Source of the DNA: Chersky-265 sp035275285
GTDB lineage: Bacteria > Fibrobacterota > Fibrobacteria > UBA11236
Reading direction: 5' to 3'
Assembly (NCBI GenBank): GCA_035275285.1
Contig: DATENA010000271.1
Span: 62,001-126,000, forward strand
Length of the DNA: 64,000 nt
The notes under the pieces: generated by a model
What the model was told of the DNA's origin: nothing
What the model saw: the letters and a program-made list of their open reading frames with translations, nothing else
The model's database searches: none
Shown here: positions 23,399 through 31,735 of the stretch, in pieces
How the letters are laid out: each line of letters begins with the position of its first letter
Position numbering within the stretch: position 1 is the first letter of the stretch
Program-made: the position numbers and the translations under genes

Positions 23399-24372
23399 CG
23401 CCGCGCCGGACCTGGTGGAACCTGGAGAGTTCCGCGCGCAAGCCTTCGGACTACGAGATCGCCTCCACGGATCTGCTGTACTATCCCAAGCTCGGCTTCG
23501 AAGTCAGGACCCCGCTGGAGGAGTGGCACCGCAAATTCCAAGCGGGGTCGCCCCTGGCTTGCGCCGATTGGGATCGCTTCCGCGATCCCGCCGAGCTGAC
23601 CTATTCGCGTTACGTAGAAGCGCGCCGGGACAAGGAAATCTACGTGGACGGCCTCTTCAACGCCGCCGAGGCGACCGGTCACGATCATAAGCTGTCCGGA
23701 GAATGGCTGCAGCTGATGGATCGCCTCCTCTGCCCGTTGCGATACCCCTGGCACGGGCTGCAGATGGCCTCCTCCTATCTCGGCAGCATGGCCCCGGGCG
23801 GGCGCATCGCCATCTGCTTCCTGCTGCAGACCGGCGACGAGATCCGCCGGATCCAGCGCATCGCCTACCGCATGCGGATGCTGATGGAAACGCGGCCGGG
23901 CCTGGGCGCGGAAAGCCGGTATTGCTGGGAATGGGAACCGGCATGGCAACCCCTGCGGCGCGCCATCGAGCGCCTCCTGGTGACCTACGACTGGGGGGAA
24001 GCGTTCGTGGCGCTGAACCTTTCCCTGAAGCCGGCGCTGGACGAAATGTTCCTGATCCATTTCGCCAGGGCCGCGGCCCGTTCCGGGGACGAGGTGCTGG
24101 GAAAGCTGTTCCTCTCCTTCCACGAAGATTCCCGCTGGCAAAGGGAGTGGAGCGCGGCCCTGGTGCGGATGCTGGTGGCCGGATCCCCCGAGAACGCGAA
24201 GTCGCTCCGGGAATGGATCGCCCGCTGGCATCCCATCGCCGAAACGGCCGCCCTGGCCTTCGCGCCCGCCCTGTGCGCCCCGGGACAGGACGCGGATTTC
24301 ATCCGCGACGGGATCCGGGGCGCCTTGGGCGTGGCCGGCATGATGCCCAGGGAGGCGGTCCATGCGGCCTGA
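23395..24372 (+). CDS. tmoE: Monooxygenase hydroxylase beta subunit (TmoE-like)
   Basis: The 325-residue structural beta subunit of the hydroxylase. It keeps the ferritin-like helices but no iron ligands, as expected. RTWWNLESSARKPSDYEI, EEWHRKFQAGSPLACADWD, CPLRYPWHGLQMASSYLGSM and FDWGEAF-like (YDWGEAFVALNLSLKP) segments match TmoE. GGAGGAGGG precedes the ATG. The end overlaps the second histidine kinase gene by 11 bases; the place where tmoF, the NADH-dependent reductase, normally lies is occupied by that kinase. Confidence 0.93.
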   Translation: MTPRRTWWNLESSARKPSDYEIASTDLLYYPKLGFEVRTPLEEWHRKFQAGSPLACADWDRFRDPAELTYSRYVEARRDKEIYVDGLFNAAEATGHDHKLSGEWLQLMDRLLCPLRYPWHGLQMASSYLGSMAPGGRIAICFLLQTGDEIRRIQRIAYRMRMLMETRPGLGAESRYCWEWEPAWQPLRRAIERLLVTYDWGEAFVALNLSLKPALDEMFLIHFARAAARSGDEVLGKLFLSFHEDSRWQREWSAALVRMLVAGSPENAKSLREWIARWHPIAETAALAFAPALCAPGQDADFIRDGIRGALGVAGMMPREAVHAA

Positions 24373-26083
24373 GGCGGGCATTCCGGAAAGCTCGGAAAGC
24401 GAGGCGCGCTTCCGCACCATGGCGGACTGCGCCCCCGTGCTCATTTGGATGGCCGGCGTGGACGCGGAATGCGTCTTCTTCAACCGGGGTTGGCTGGAGT
24501 TCACGGGCAGGCCCCTGGAGGCGGAACTGGGCGTGGGATGGGCGGAAGGCGTCCATTTCGAGGACTTCCAGAATTGCATGCAGGCGTACCTGGGCTCTTT
24601 CTCGGCCCGCAAACCCTTCCGCATGGAATACCGCATGCGGCGCGCGGACGGCCGGTTCCGCTGGGTGCTGGATACGGGCGTGCCCCGGTTCGAAACCGGC
24701 GGGATCTTCGCGGGATTCATCGGCTCCTGCATCGACATCACGGACATCCGCGAGGCCAACGAGGCCCTGTCGCGCAACGCCGGCCAGTTGGAGATACGGG
24801 TGCAGGACCGCAACCGCGAGCTGGAGGCCTCGAACCGGGAGTTGGAACGGTTCAACCGGTTGATGGTGAACCGGGAGCTGAAGATGATCGAGCTCAAGAA
24901 ACAGGTGAACGCCCTGTCCGCGGAACTGGGACGCGCGGAGCCTTACGGGATCCCGGCGGACAAGGTTCCGGGCGGCGCGGTCCCGGAAGGGAACGCCCCG
25001 GAAGGAAAGGACGCGGCGGAAGAACTGGCCGCGCAAAGGGCCGCGGCCTTGAACCTGGCGGGAGACGCCGAAGCCGCGCGCCAGAAAGCCGAGAAGGCCC
25101 AGGCCCAGTTCCGGGCCCTGCTGGAGGCCGCCCCGGACGCCATGGTGGTGGCGGATCGACGGGGGGATATCGTGCTCATCAACGGGCAGACCCGCCGCCT
25201 GTTCGGCTTCGAGCGGGAGGAATTGCTGGGCCGATCCGTGGAGCTGCTCATGCCGGAAAAGCCGCAAGGGGAGGGGAGGCAAGGCGGCCTTTTCAACCAG
25301 GCCAGGCTCAAGGAGATGGGAAGCGGCTACGAGGTGACCGCCCTCCGCAAGGATGGGGGAGGCTTTCCCGCGGAAGTGTCCCTGAGCCCCATGGAGTCCG
25401 AGGACGGCATCCTCGTCATCGCCGCCATCCGGGACATGACGGAGCGCAAGAGCGCGGAGGAATCCATCCGCAAGTCCCTGCTCGAAAAGGAAGCGCTGCT
25501 CAAGGAGATCCACCACCGCGTCAAGAACAACCTGCAGATCATCTCCAGCCTGCTGCGCTTGCAGGCCGAACGCATCGTGGATAAAAGGGACCTGGCCATG
25601 CTCCGCGAGAGCGAGGAACGGGTGAATTCCATGTCCCTGATCCATGAAATGCTCTACCAGAGCAAGGACCTGGCGCGCGTGAATTTCGGGGGCTACGTCC
25701 GCAATCTCACCGCGGAGCTGCTCCAGACCTACGCCACCGGTTCGGCCCGCATCGATCTGGACCTGCAGGTGGAAACCCTGGAACTGGACATCAACCGGGC
25801 CATCCCCTTGGGCCTTATCATCAATGAACTGGTTTCCAACGCGCTCAAGTACGCTTTTCCCGGGACCCGCTCCGGCACCCTTTCCGTCCGGCTCGCCTCC
25901 GCCTCGGGGGAATTGACGCTGGAAGTCCGCGACGATGGCATCGGGCTGCCCCCGGATTTCCAGGAGCGCCGCAAGTCCTCCCTGGGCCTGCAGATAGTCG
26001 AATCCTTGTGCCGGCAAGTGGGCGGGCGGCATGCGTTCGAGGGGGAGAAAGGCACGCGCTTCCGGATGAGCGCCCCGATCTGA
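24362..26083 (+). CDS. PAS-PAS HisKA_2 sensor histidine kinase
   Basis: A soluble 573-residue kinase. An N-terminal PAS domain (about residues 12-130, with RWVLDTGVPRF) is followed by a long coiled coil (130-250), a second PAS (about 248-360) and a HisKA_2 transmitter: KEIHHRVKNNLQIISSLLRL contains the phosphorylated His (384 or 385). The ATPase has IINELVSNALKYAFPG and DDGIGLP. HisKA_2 kinases often act on output partners other than classic DNA-binding regulators. The start codon lies inside tmoE, so it is cotranscribed with the monooxygenase and may sense a substrate, product or redox state. Confidence 0.93.
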   Translation: MRPEAGIPESSESEARFRTMADCAPVLIWMAGVDAECVFFNRGWLEFTGRPLEAELGVGWAEGVHFEDFQNCMQAYLGSFSARKPFRMEYRMRRADGRFRWVLDTGVPRFETGGIFAGFIGSCIDITDIREANEALSRNAGQLEIRVQDRNRELEASNRELERFNRLMVNRELKMIELKKQVNALSAELGRAEPYGIPADKVPGGAVPEGNAPEGKDAAEELAAQRAAALNLAGDAEAARQKAEKAQAQFRALLEAAPDAMVVADRRGDIVLINGQTRRLFGFEREELLGRSVELLMPEKPQGEGRQGGLFNQARLKEMGSGYEVTALRKDGGGFPAEVSLSPMESEDGILVIAAIRDMTERKSAEESIRKSLLEKEALLKEIHHRVKNNLQIISSLLRLQAERIVDKRDLAMLRESEERVNSMSLIHEMLYQSKDLARVNFGGYVRNLTAELLQTYATGSARIDLDLQVETLELDINRAIPLGLIINELVSNALKYAFPGTRSGTLSVRLASASGELTLEVRDDGIGLPPDFQERRKSSLGLQIVESLCRQVGGRHAFEGEKGTRFRMSAPI

Positions 26084-26097
26084 AGGCGGGAGCGCGC

Positions 26098-26649
26098 TCA
26101 GCGCGGAACGACGATGCCGGTGCGGGCGGTGAATTCTTCCAAGGTGATCAACGCCTCGCCCTTGTCCAGGCGCTCGGGATAGAGGATCCCTTCCAGGTGA
26201 TCGAACTCGTGCTGGAACAGGCGCGCCGGGAATCCGCTGAACCGTTCCGTGCGCGCGAGCCCCCGGCGATCGGTGAAGGCCACGTCGATTTCGAAATGCC
26301 TGGGGACCCGGGCCCGGAACCCGGGGACGCTGAGGCAGCCTTCCCAGCCGGTCTCCTTCTCCTCCGAGACGCGCAGGATCTCCGGATTGACGATGGCGGT
26401 GGGTTCCATGAGAGGCGCGTCCGGATAACGCGGGTTCGGTTGCGGCGCCATGATGAAAAGGCGGAGGGACTTTCCCACCTGGGGCGCGGCGATGCCGACG
26501 CCGAGGTTTTCCCGCCCGCAGCGGATCAACTCGTCGATGAATGCCTGGAAGTCCGGATCGGCGACGTCCAGGATGCGCCCGGCCTTGAAGGTCAGGCGTT
26601 CGTCCCCGCGGTCCAGCAGGGAAAGGGTCTTGATCGGTTCCACTCCCAT
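26098..26649 (-). CDS. def: Peptide deformylase
   Basis: Def removes the formyl group from new polypeptides. All three motifs are present: GVGIAAPQVG, EGCLSVPG and QHEFDHLEG (HExxH with the metal-binding histidines). At 183 residues the length is normal. A TATATT hexamer abuts the ATG and TATACT lies further upstream, so initiation could instead use the GTG two codons in (26643) on a leaderless message. It is convergent with the sensor kinase. Confidence 0.96.
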   Translation of the reverse strand: MGVEPIKTLSLLDRGDERLTFKAGRILDVADPDFQAFIDELIRCGRENLGVGIAAPQVGKSLRLFIMAPQPNPRYPDAPLMEPTAIVNPEILRVSEEKETGWEGCLSVPGFRARVPRHFEIDVAFTDRRGLARTERFSGFPARLFQHEFDHLEGILYPERLDKGEALITLEEFTARTGIVVPR

Positions 26650-26692
26650 AATATAAACAGTATAAACAGGCGCGCGCCGGCCCGGCAGCCCC

Positions 26693-26710
26693 GGGGTCCG
26701 CGCGGACCCC
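26693..26710. repeat. Perfect 18-base palindrome
   Basis: GGGGTCCGCGCGGACCCC lies between the 3' end of the epimerase gene and the start of def. It can form an 8-bp stem but has no following T-run, so a terminator role is only a possibility. Confidence 0.6.
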
Positions 26711-26722
26711 GTCGCGAGGGGC

Positions 26723-27760
26723 TCAATCCGGGGGAGGGACGGGCTTTACGCCCAGGCCGGGCAGGAAATTGGGTTGGATGCGGCCTTGCTCCAGGCTCAG
26801 GCCTTCGAAGGGATCGTCCCGCAGCAGCCAGCTTCCGTCCAGGTCCGCGTATTCGGCGTCCTGGGCCACCACGGCCCCGGCGGAAATGAGCAGGCTGCTT
26901 TCGAGCATGCAACCCACCATGATCTTGAGGCCCAGGCGCTTGCCTTCGCGCAGCATGGCCAGGCCCGGGGTGATGCCGCCGCATTTGACCAGCTTGATGT
27001 TGAACCCGCTGAACCGCCCCGGCAGCCGGGCGACGTCTTCCGGACCGGCGCAGCTTTCATCCGCGAAGATGGGCAGGCGCGAATCGCGCAGGATGGATTC
27101 CATGCGGGCGTCCTCCGCGGGCAAGAGCGGTTGTTCGATGAATTCCACGCCCAGGGATTCCAGCCGGGCGCTGATGGCGGCGATGTCCAATCCGGACCAG
27201 GCCCCGTTCGCATCCACCCGCAGCGCGGCTTGCGACCTTTGGCGGATGGCCCGGAGCAGTTCCGTATCGACGCCGGCGTCGAGCTTGACCTTGATCGCCG
27301 GGAACCCGGCCGCTTCCTCGATCCGCCCGGGCCACTCCTCGCGCGGGCAGATGCCCAAGGTGGCCGAGGTGGCGACCGCATGGGCCGGCCGGCCCATGGC
27401 CGCTTCCGCAGCGCTCTTGCCGATCGATTTGGAGTGGAGATCCCAAAGCGCCACGTCCACGGCGCATTGGCAGGCCCGGGAAGGCGCCACGCGCTCCCAG
27501 ATCTCGTTCCAGATGCGGCCTATGTCCTCGGGCCCCTCCAGGGTCTGCCTGCGGAAATAATCGTTGAGCCCTGCCAGGCGCATGTCGACGTCGCAGGCTT
27601 CCTCCCCGAAGAAGGCGTTGGGGGACGCTTCGCCGTACCCGAGCACGCCGTTCTGTTCCAGCACCAGGAACACGTTGTCGACCCGTGGGCGGCTGGCGCG
27701 GGAAATCCGGAACACGTGCCTGGGATGGAGAGCTTTGCCGACGTGATAGATGCGTATCAT
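26723..27760 (-). CDS. Dipeptide epimerase (enolase superfamily, L-Ala-D/L-Glu epimerase-like)
   Basis: A 345-residue enolase-superfamily enzyme. The catalytic KxK is in AIKVKLD, metal ligands are in RVDANGAW, EQPL and FADES, and the second catalytic lysine is in IKLVKCGG. This arrangement is that of the muconate-lactonizing subgroup, which includes L-Ala-D/L-Glu epimerases of murein peptide recycling. Divergence from an MpaA-like gene repeats the ycjG-mpaA arrangement of E. coli and supports that role. A TATATT lies about 24 bases before the ATG. Confidence 0.88.
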   Translation of the reverse strand: MIRIYHVGKALHPRHVFRISRASRPRVDNVFLVLEQNGVLGYGEASPNAFFGEEACDVDMRLAGLNDYFRRQTLEGPEDIGRIWNEIWERVAPSRACQCAVDVALWDLHSKSIGKSAAEAAMGRPAHAVATSATLGICPREEWPGRIEEAAGFPAIKVKLDAGVDTELLRAIRQRSQAALRVDANGAWSGLDIAAISARLESLGVEFIEQPLLPAEDARMESILRDSRLPIFADESCAGPEDVARLPGRFSGFNIKLVKCGGITPGLAMLREGKRLGLKIMVGCMLESSLLISAGAVVAQDAEYADLDGSWLLRDDPFEGLSLEQGRIQPNFLPGLGVKPVPPPD

Positions 27761-27858
27761 GGGTGCACTGGATCGACAGCTTGAATATACATCGAAATCC
27801 CTTTATCGCGATATGCGCTTTTTTATGATATTATGGACCGGGGAAGACACGAGAAGCC

Positions 27859-28692
27859 ATGCGCAGCATCATCGGCAGATCCGTCGAAGGCAGGGAAATG
27901 GTCCTGCTCGCCAACTTCCCCCTGCGCGGCGATCCCGCCGCCGTCCGCTCCGATCCCCGGAGCACCCTGCTGATCGGGGGCACGCACGGGGACGAGCGCG
28001 CCACCGTGGCCATCCTGGACAACTTCGCCGCCTCCCGTCTCGGCCCCGGCGGCCTCGCCCATCCCGTCGCCGTCCTCAGCCTGCACAATCCGGACGGCCA
28101 TGCCGCGGACATGCGCTACAACGCCCGCGGCGTGGATCTGAACCGCAACTTCACGCATAACTGGAGCCCGGATTCGGAAGAACCCGCCGGGCCGGTGCCC
28201 CTCTCGGAACCGGAGACGGCGGCCCTGCACGCCTTCATCCTGGCCCGCCGTCCCGCGAAAATCGTGAGCCTGCATTGGGCCCTTTCCGAGATCGACGCGG
28301 ACGGACCGCAAAGCACCGCCCTGGCGCTCGCCATGTGGGGGGCGCTTTCCGAGGAGGAGCGGAAACCCTACCGGCTCCGCGTGCACCGGCCGGAAGCGCC
28401 CGCCGCGTCTTTCTGTCCCGGATCCCTGGGGCAATGGTGCGGCAACGGACTGGTCTACCCGGACGGCAGCCGCCCTGCCATGGTAACCTTGGAGCTTCCG
28501 TATCACGCGCAGGCCTATGAGCGGCCGGATTCCCTGCCCGACGGCCATCTGGAAAGCGTGCGCGCCCTGTGGCGCGCGCGGCCGGAGGCCTATCTGGCCG
28601 GGGTGCAGGGCCCGGTCCATCGCATGCTGGAAGCCGCTTGCCGCCTGGGCCACGCTTCCGGCGCGCCGGCCCCCGCGGCGGAAGCCGGTTGA
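27859..28692 (+). CDS. Zinc carboxypeptidase, murein peptide amidase MpaA-like (M14 family)
   Basis: A 277-residue M14-type metallopeptidase without a signal peptide. The zinc ligands are in GGTHGDE and LHW, with ARGVDLNRNF (substrate-binding Asn-Arg) and TLELPY (catalytic Glu). MpaA releases meso-diaminopimelate from the murein tripeptide in the cytoplasm, leaving L-Ala-D-Glu for the epimerase encoded divergently next door. GAGAAG precedes the ATG and a TATTAT -10 candidate lies at 27829-27834. The stop overlaps the glycosyltransferase start by one base. Confidence 0.82.
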   Translation: MRSIIGRSVEGREMVLLANFPLRGDPAAVRSDPRSTLLIGGTHGDERATVAILDNFAASRLGPGGLAHPVAVLSLHNPDGHAADMRYNARGVDLNRNFTHNWSPDSEEPAGPVPLSEPETAALHAFILARRPAKIVSLHWALSEIDADGPQSTALALAMWGALSEEERKPYRLRVHRPEAPAASFCPGSLGQWCGNGLVYPDGSRPAMVTLELPYHAQAYERPDSLPDGHLESVRALWRARPEAYLAGVQGPVHRMLEAACRLGHASGAPAPAAEAG

Positions 28693-29924
28693 TGCGCATC
28701 CTGATCTGCCCCTTGGATTGGGGCCTGGGGCATGCCACCCGCTGCATCCCCTTGATCCGCGCCCTGCTCGCCAACGGCCACCAGGTGCGCGTCGGCGCCG
28801 CGGGCGGGGGCTTGCGCCTGTTGCGGAACGAGTTCCCCGGCCTGGAAACGTTCGAATATCCGGGATACCCGGTGCGCTATTCCCGTTCCCCGGCCTGCTT
28901 CCTCCCCGTCCTGCTGGCGCAAGCGCCCCGCGTGCTGATCGGCCTGTTCGCGGAGTCGCGGCGGTTGCGCGGCATCCTGGCCGCCCACCCCTGCGACCTG
29001 ATCATCTCGGACGGCCGCTACGGCGTATACGCTTCCGGCATTCCCGCCATTTTCATCACCCATCAGGTGTTCATCCGCGTCCCCGGCCGCTTCCCCGGAG
29101 CGGGTCTCGCCGAAAAGGCCATCCTGGCGCTGAACCTGCGCCTGTTGCGGCGGTACACGCGGGTGTGGGTCCCCGATTTCCCCGGCGCGGACTCCCTGTC
29201 CGGGGACTTGAGCCACAAACCCTGCGGCCTGGCGAACCTGGAGTTCATCCACCCCTTATCCCGCTTTTCCGGCCCGGGGCCTTCCGCCGGGACGGGAGCG
29301 GAAGGCGAGGCCGCCGCGTCCGGCGATCTTCCGGTTCCGTCCGTGGACATCCTGGCGGTGGTGAGCGGACCGGAACCGCAGCGCGGGCTTTTCGAAACCG
29401 CCTTGCGCGGGGAACTGCTCCGCTTGCAGGGGACCCGGGTCCTGGTGCGGGGACTTCCCGGAGCGCAAGCGCCGGCCGCGGCCCCTGCCGGGCTCCTCTC
29501 CATCCGGCCCGGCGCCTTGACCGAGTTCGCCCATCTCTCCGGCGGGGAATTGTCCCGGCTCTTCGCGGGCGCGGCCCTGATCGTGGCCCGGTCCGGATAC
29601 ACGACGGTCATGGAACTGGCGGGATTGGGATGCCGCGCGGTGGTACTGGTCCCCACCCCCGGCCAATCGGAGCAGGAATACCTCGCCGATCACCTGGACC
29701 GGGCGGGGGCGGGGATCCGGATGGACCAGCATGCCCTGGACCTGGAGGGGGCGCGCGAACGCTTGCGGGACAGGCCCGGCTTCGCACGGTGGAAACGGGA
29801 CGCGTGGAAGTCCCCGGAAGGCGGGGCGTTCTCCTTGTCCGGCTTCCTGTCCGGACATCCCGTATTTGCCGGAGCGGGCGCGTGGAAAGATGCGATGGAC
29901 GTGCGGAAGGTCCGCCAACTATAG
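28692..29924 (+). CDS. Glycosyltransferase, MurG-like (GT-B fold)
   Basis: A 410-residue GT-B glycosyltransferase. ILICPLDWGLGHATRCIPLI at the N-terminus is typical of MurG-like, PF13528-type enzymes. The C-terminal donor-binding region shows ARSGYTTVMELAGLG and PTPGQSEQEYLADHL. The sugar and acceptor cannot be predicted. The gene overlaps mpaA-like by one base, so a link to cell-wall material is plausible. A Gly/Ala-rich segment in the middle (about residues 195-215) is probably the interdomain linker. Confidence 0.82.
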   Translation: MRILICPLDWGLGHATRCIPLIRALLANGHQVRVGAAGGGLRLLRNEFPGLETFEYPGYPVRYSRSPACFLPVLLAQAPRVLIGLFAESRRLRGILAAHPCDLIISDGRYGVYASGIPAIFITHQVFIRVPGRFPGAGLAEKAILALNLRLLRRYTRVWVPDFPGADSLSGDLSHKPCGLANLEFIHPLSRFSGPGPSAGTGAEGEAAASGDLPVPSVDILAVVSGPEPQRGLFETALRGELLRLQGTRVLVRGLPGAQAPAAAPAGLLSIRPGALTEFAHLSGGELSRLFAGAALIVARSGYTTVMELAGLGCRAVVLVPTPGQSEQEYLADHLDRAGAGIRMDQHALDLEGARERLRDRPGFARWKRDAWKSPEGGAFSLSGFLSGHPVFAGAGAWKDAMDVRKVRQL

Positions 29925-29944
29925 TAGATTGTGCAAAGGGTTGC

Positions 29945-31735
29945 ATGAATTCCATCCGCGTCCATAGATCCCCCCCGCGCCATTCCCCCCCGTGCTTCCG
30001 GCCACGCCTTTCCGCGGCCTTCTCCGCGCTCCGCTTGCTGGCGGCGCTGATCCTCCTGGGCGCGCACGGAGCCCATTGCGCGACGGCGGGGGAGAGGGGC
30101 GGCAAGACGGAGGATCGCCTCCGTTTCTACCAGGATCACCTCCGGAAGTACCTTTCCATCCTGCAGAAATCCGATTCCATCAAACCGTATTTCCTGGCCT
30201 ACCGGATCAACGACACCTTGTACCATAGTTTCCTCGCCAACAACGGCGGCGTCATCGAGGACAAGAGCGGCGCGTCCCGGTACCTGGGCGTGGAGGCGCG
30301 CGTCGGCACCGGCAAGTTCGACAATACCCATCCCATGCGGGAGAACCTCGACTTCACGGCCTGGGACGGCTACCAGAACATCCGCCTGCCCTTCGAGCCG
30401 GAAGGCAAGGCGGCCGAGCAGGCCTTGAAGGTGGCCACGGATTTCGCCTTCCGGGCCGCCAAGGATCAATTCATCAAGATCAAGGCCAACGTGGACGTGC
30501 GCCCCGCCGAGGACGATACCGGCCTCGATTTCGCTTCCGCCGCGCCCGTCCGGCACCGCGATCCGCCCTCCCTCCCGCCGCCGCCCCGGGACAGCCTGGA
30601 CGGCCTTTACGCCAAGATCCGGAAAGCCTCCCTGCTTTTCGCCAACCGCCGGCATCTTTACTCCAGCCAGATCGATTTCAACTACCGCAAGGTGAAGAAG
30701 CTGCTGGTCAATTCGGACGGCACGTCCCTGGCGCATACGGAAACCCTGGGCAACATCGGCATTTACGTGGAGACCAAGGCCCAGGACGGGATGATCCTCT
30801 GGCTCACCAGGGATTTCTTCTTCAAAGAGGTCCCGCGGGATTTCCCGTACGACACCCTGGCGCAGGCCACGGAAGCCTTGTTGCGCCGCCTGGACACCTT
30901 GCGCGCCGCTCCCGTGATGGAAACCTACGTGGGCCCGGTCATCCTCCAGAACATCGCCGCCGCCGTTTTCACCCACGAGGTCTTCGGCCATCGCGTGGAG
31001 GGCCATCGCCAGAAGGCGGTGGACGAGGGACAGACCTTCGTCACCAAGATCAACCAAGGGCTCGCGGCGCCTTTCATCTCCATCCTGGACGATCCCACCC
31101 GGGAGTTCGCCGGCGGCGTTCCCCTGAACGGATATTACCGCTTCGACGATGAAGGCGTGCCTTCGCGCCCCACGCCGCTGATGGCAGAGGGCGTGTTCCG
31201 GGACTTCCTGTTCAGCCGTTCGGTGATTTCCCCCAAGGGCGCCTCCAACGGCCACGGCCGCGGGGTGCTGGGCATGGCGCCCACCGCCCGCATGGGGAAC
31301 ACCATCCTGCAAGTCTCCCGCACCGTGCCCGCTTCCGCCCTGCGCGACAGCTTGCGGGCCCTCCTGAAGAAGTCCGGCAAGCCTTACGGCCTGCTTCTCC
31401 ACGATATCTCCGGCGGTTTCACGTATACTGGCCGGGACCTGCCGCAATCCTTCCGCGTGGAACCCCTGTACGTCTCGCAGATTTTCGCCGATGGCCGTCC
31501 GGACAAGGTGGTGCGCGGCGTGGATGCGGTGGGTACGCCCCTGGTCAGCCTCCGGCAGGTGGCCCTGGCCGGGGACGATCCCGCCGTATTCAACGGGTAC
31601 TGCGGCGCCGAATCGGGCTGGATCCCCGTATCCGCGGTCGCGCCTTCCCTCTTGCTGGAATCGATGGAATTCGAAAGCCGGGCCAAGGATCAGAACATGC
31701 CGCCCATCCTGCCGCCCCCGGAGGTCAGGCCATGA
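29945..31735 (+). CDS. Exported TldD-like metalloprotease
   Basis: A 596-residue member of the TldD/PmbA (modulator of DNA gyrase) family. The zinc motif HEVFGH (residues 344-349, HExxxH) and a late Cys553 in GYCGAESGWIPVS correspond to the metal ligands of TldD. Unlike cytoplasmic TldD it begins with a signal-like stretch (LLAALILLGAHGAHC) and has a long N-terminal domain, so it probably acts in the periplasm or as a lipoprotein. The partner gene lacking HExxxH follows in an ATGA overlap, as expected for a TldD/TldE heterodimer. Confidence 0.85.
   Translation: MNSIRVHRSPPRHSPPCFRPRLSAAFSALRLLAALILLGAHGAHCATAGERGGKTEDRLRFYQDHLRKYLSILQKSDSIKPYFLAYRINDTLYHSFLANNGGVIEDKSGASRYLGVEARVGTGKFDNTHPMRENLDFTAWDGYQNIRLPFEPEGKAAEQALKVATDFAFRAAKDQFIKIKANVDVRPAEDDTGLDFASAAPVRHRDPPSLPPPPRDSLDGLYAKIRKASLLFANRRHLYSSQIDFNYRKVKKLLVNSDGTSLAHTETLGNIGIYVETKAQDGMILWLTRDFFFKEVPRDFPYDTLAQATEALLRRLDTLRAAPVMETYVGPVILQNIAAAVFTHEVFGHRVEGHRQKAVDEGQTFVTKINQGLAAPFISILDDPTREFAGGVPLNGYYRFDDEGVPSRPTPLMAEGVFRDFLFSRSVISPKGASNGHGRGVLGMAPTARMGNTILQVSRTVPASALRDSLRALLKKSGKPYGLLLHDISGGFTYTGRDLPQSFRVEPLYVSQIFADGRPDKVVRGVDAVGTPLVSLRQVALAGDDPAVFNGYCGAESGWIPVSAVAPSLLLESMEFESRAKDQNMPPILPPPEVRP

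Noticed and set aside
20978..24372. Methane or ammonia monooxygenase
   Set aside because: The alpha subunit follows TmoA over its whole length and a Rieske TmoC is present, which soluble methane monooxygenase lacks; it is unrelated to membrane AMO/pMMO.
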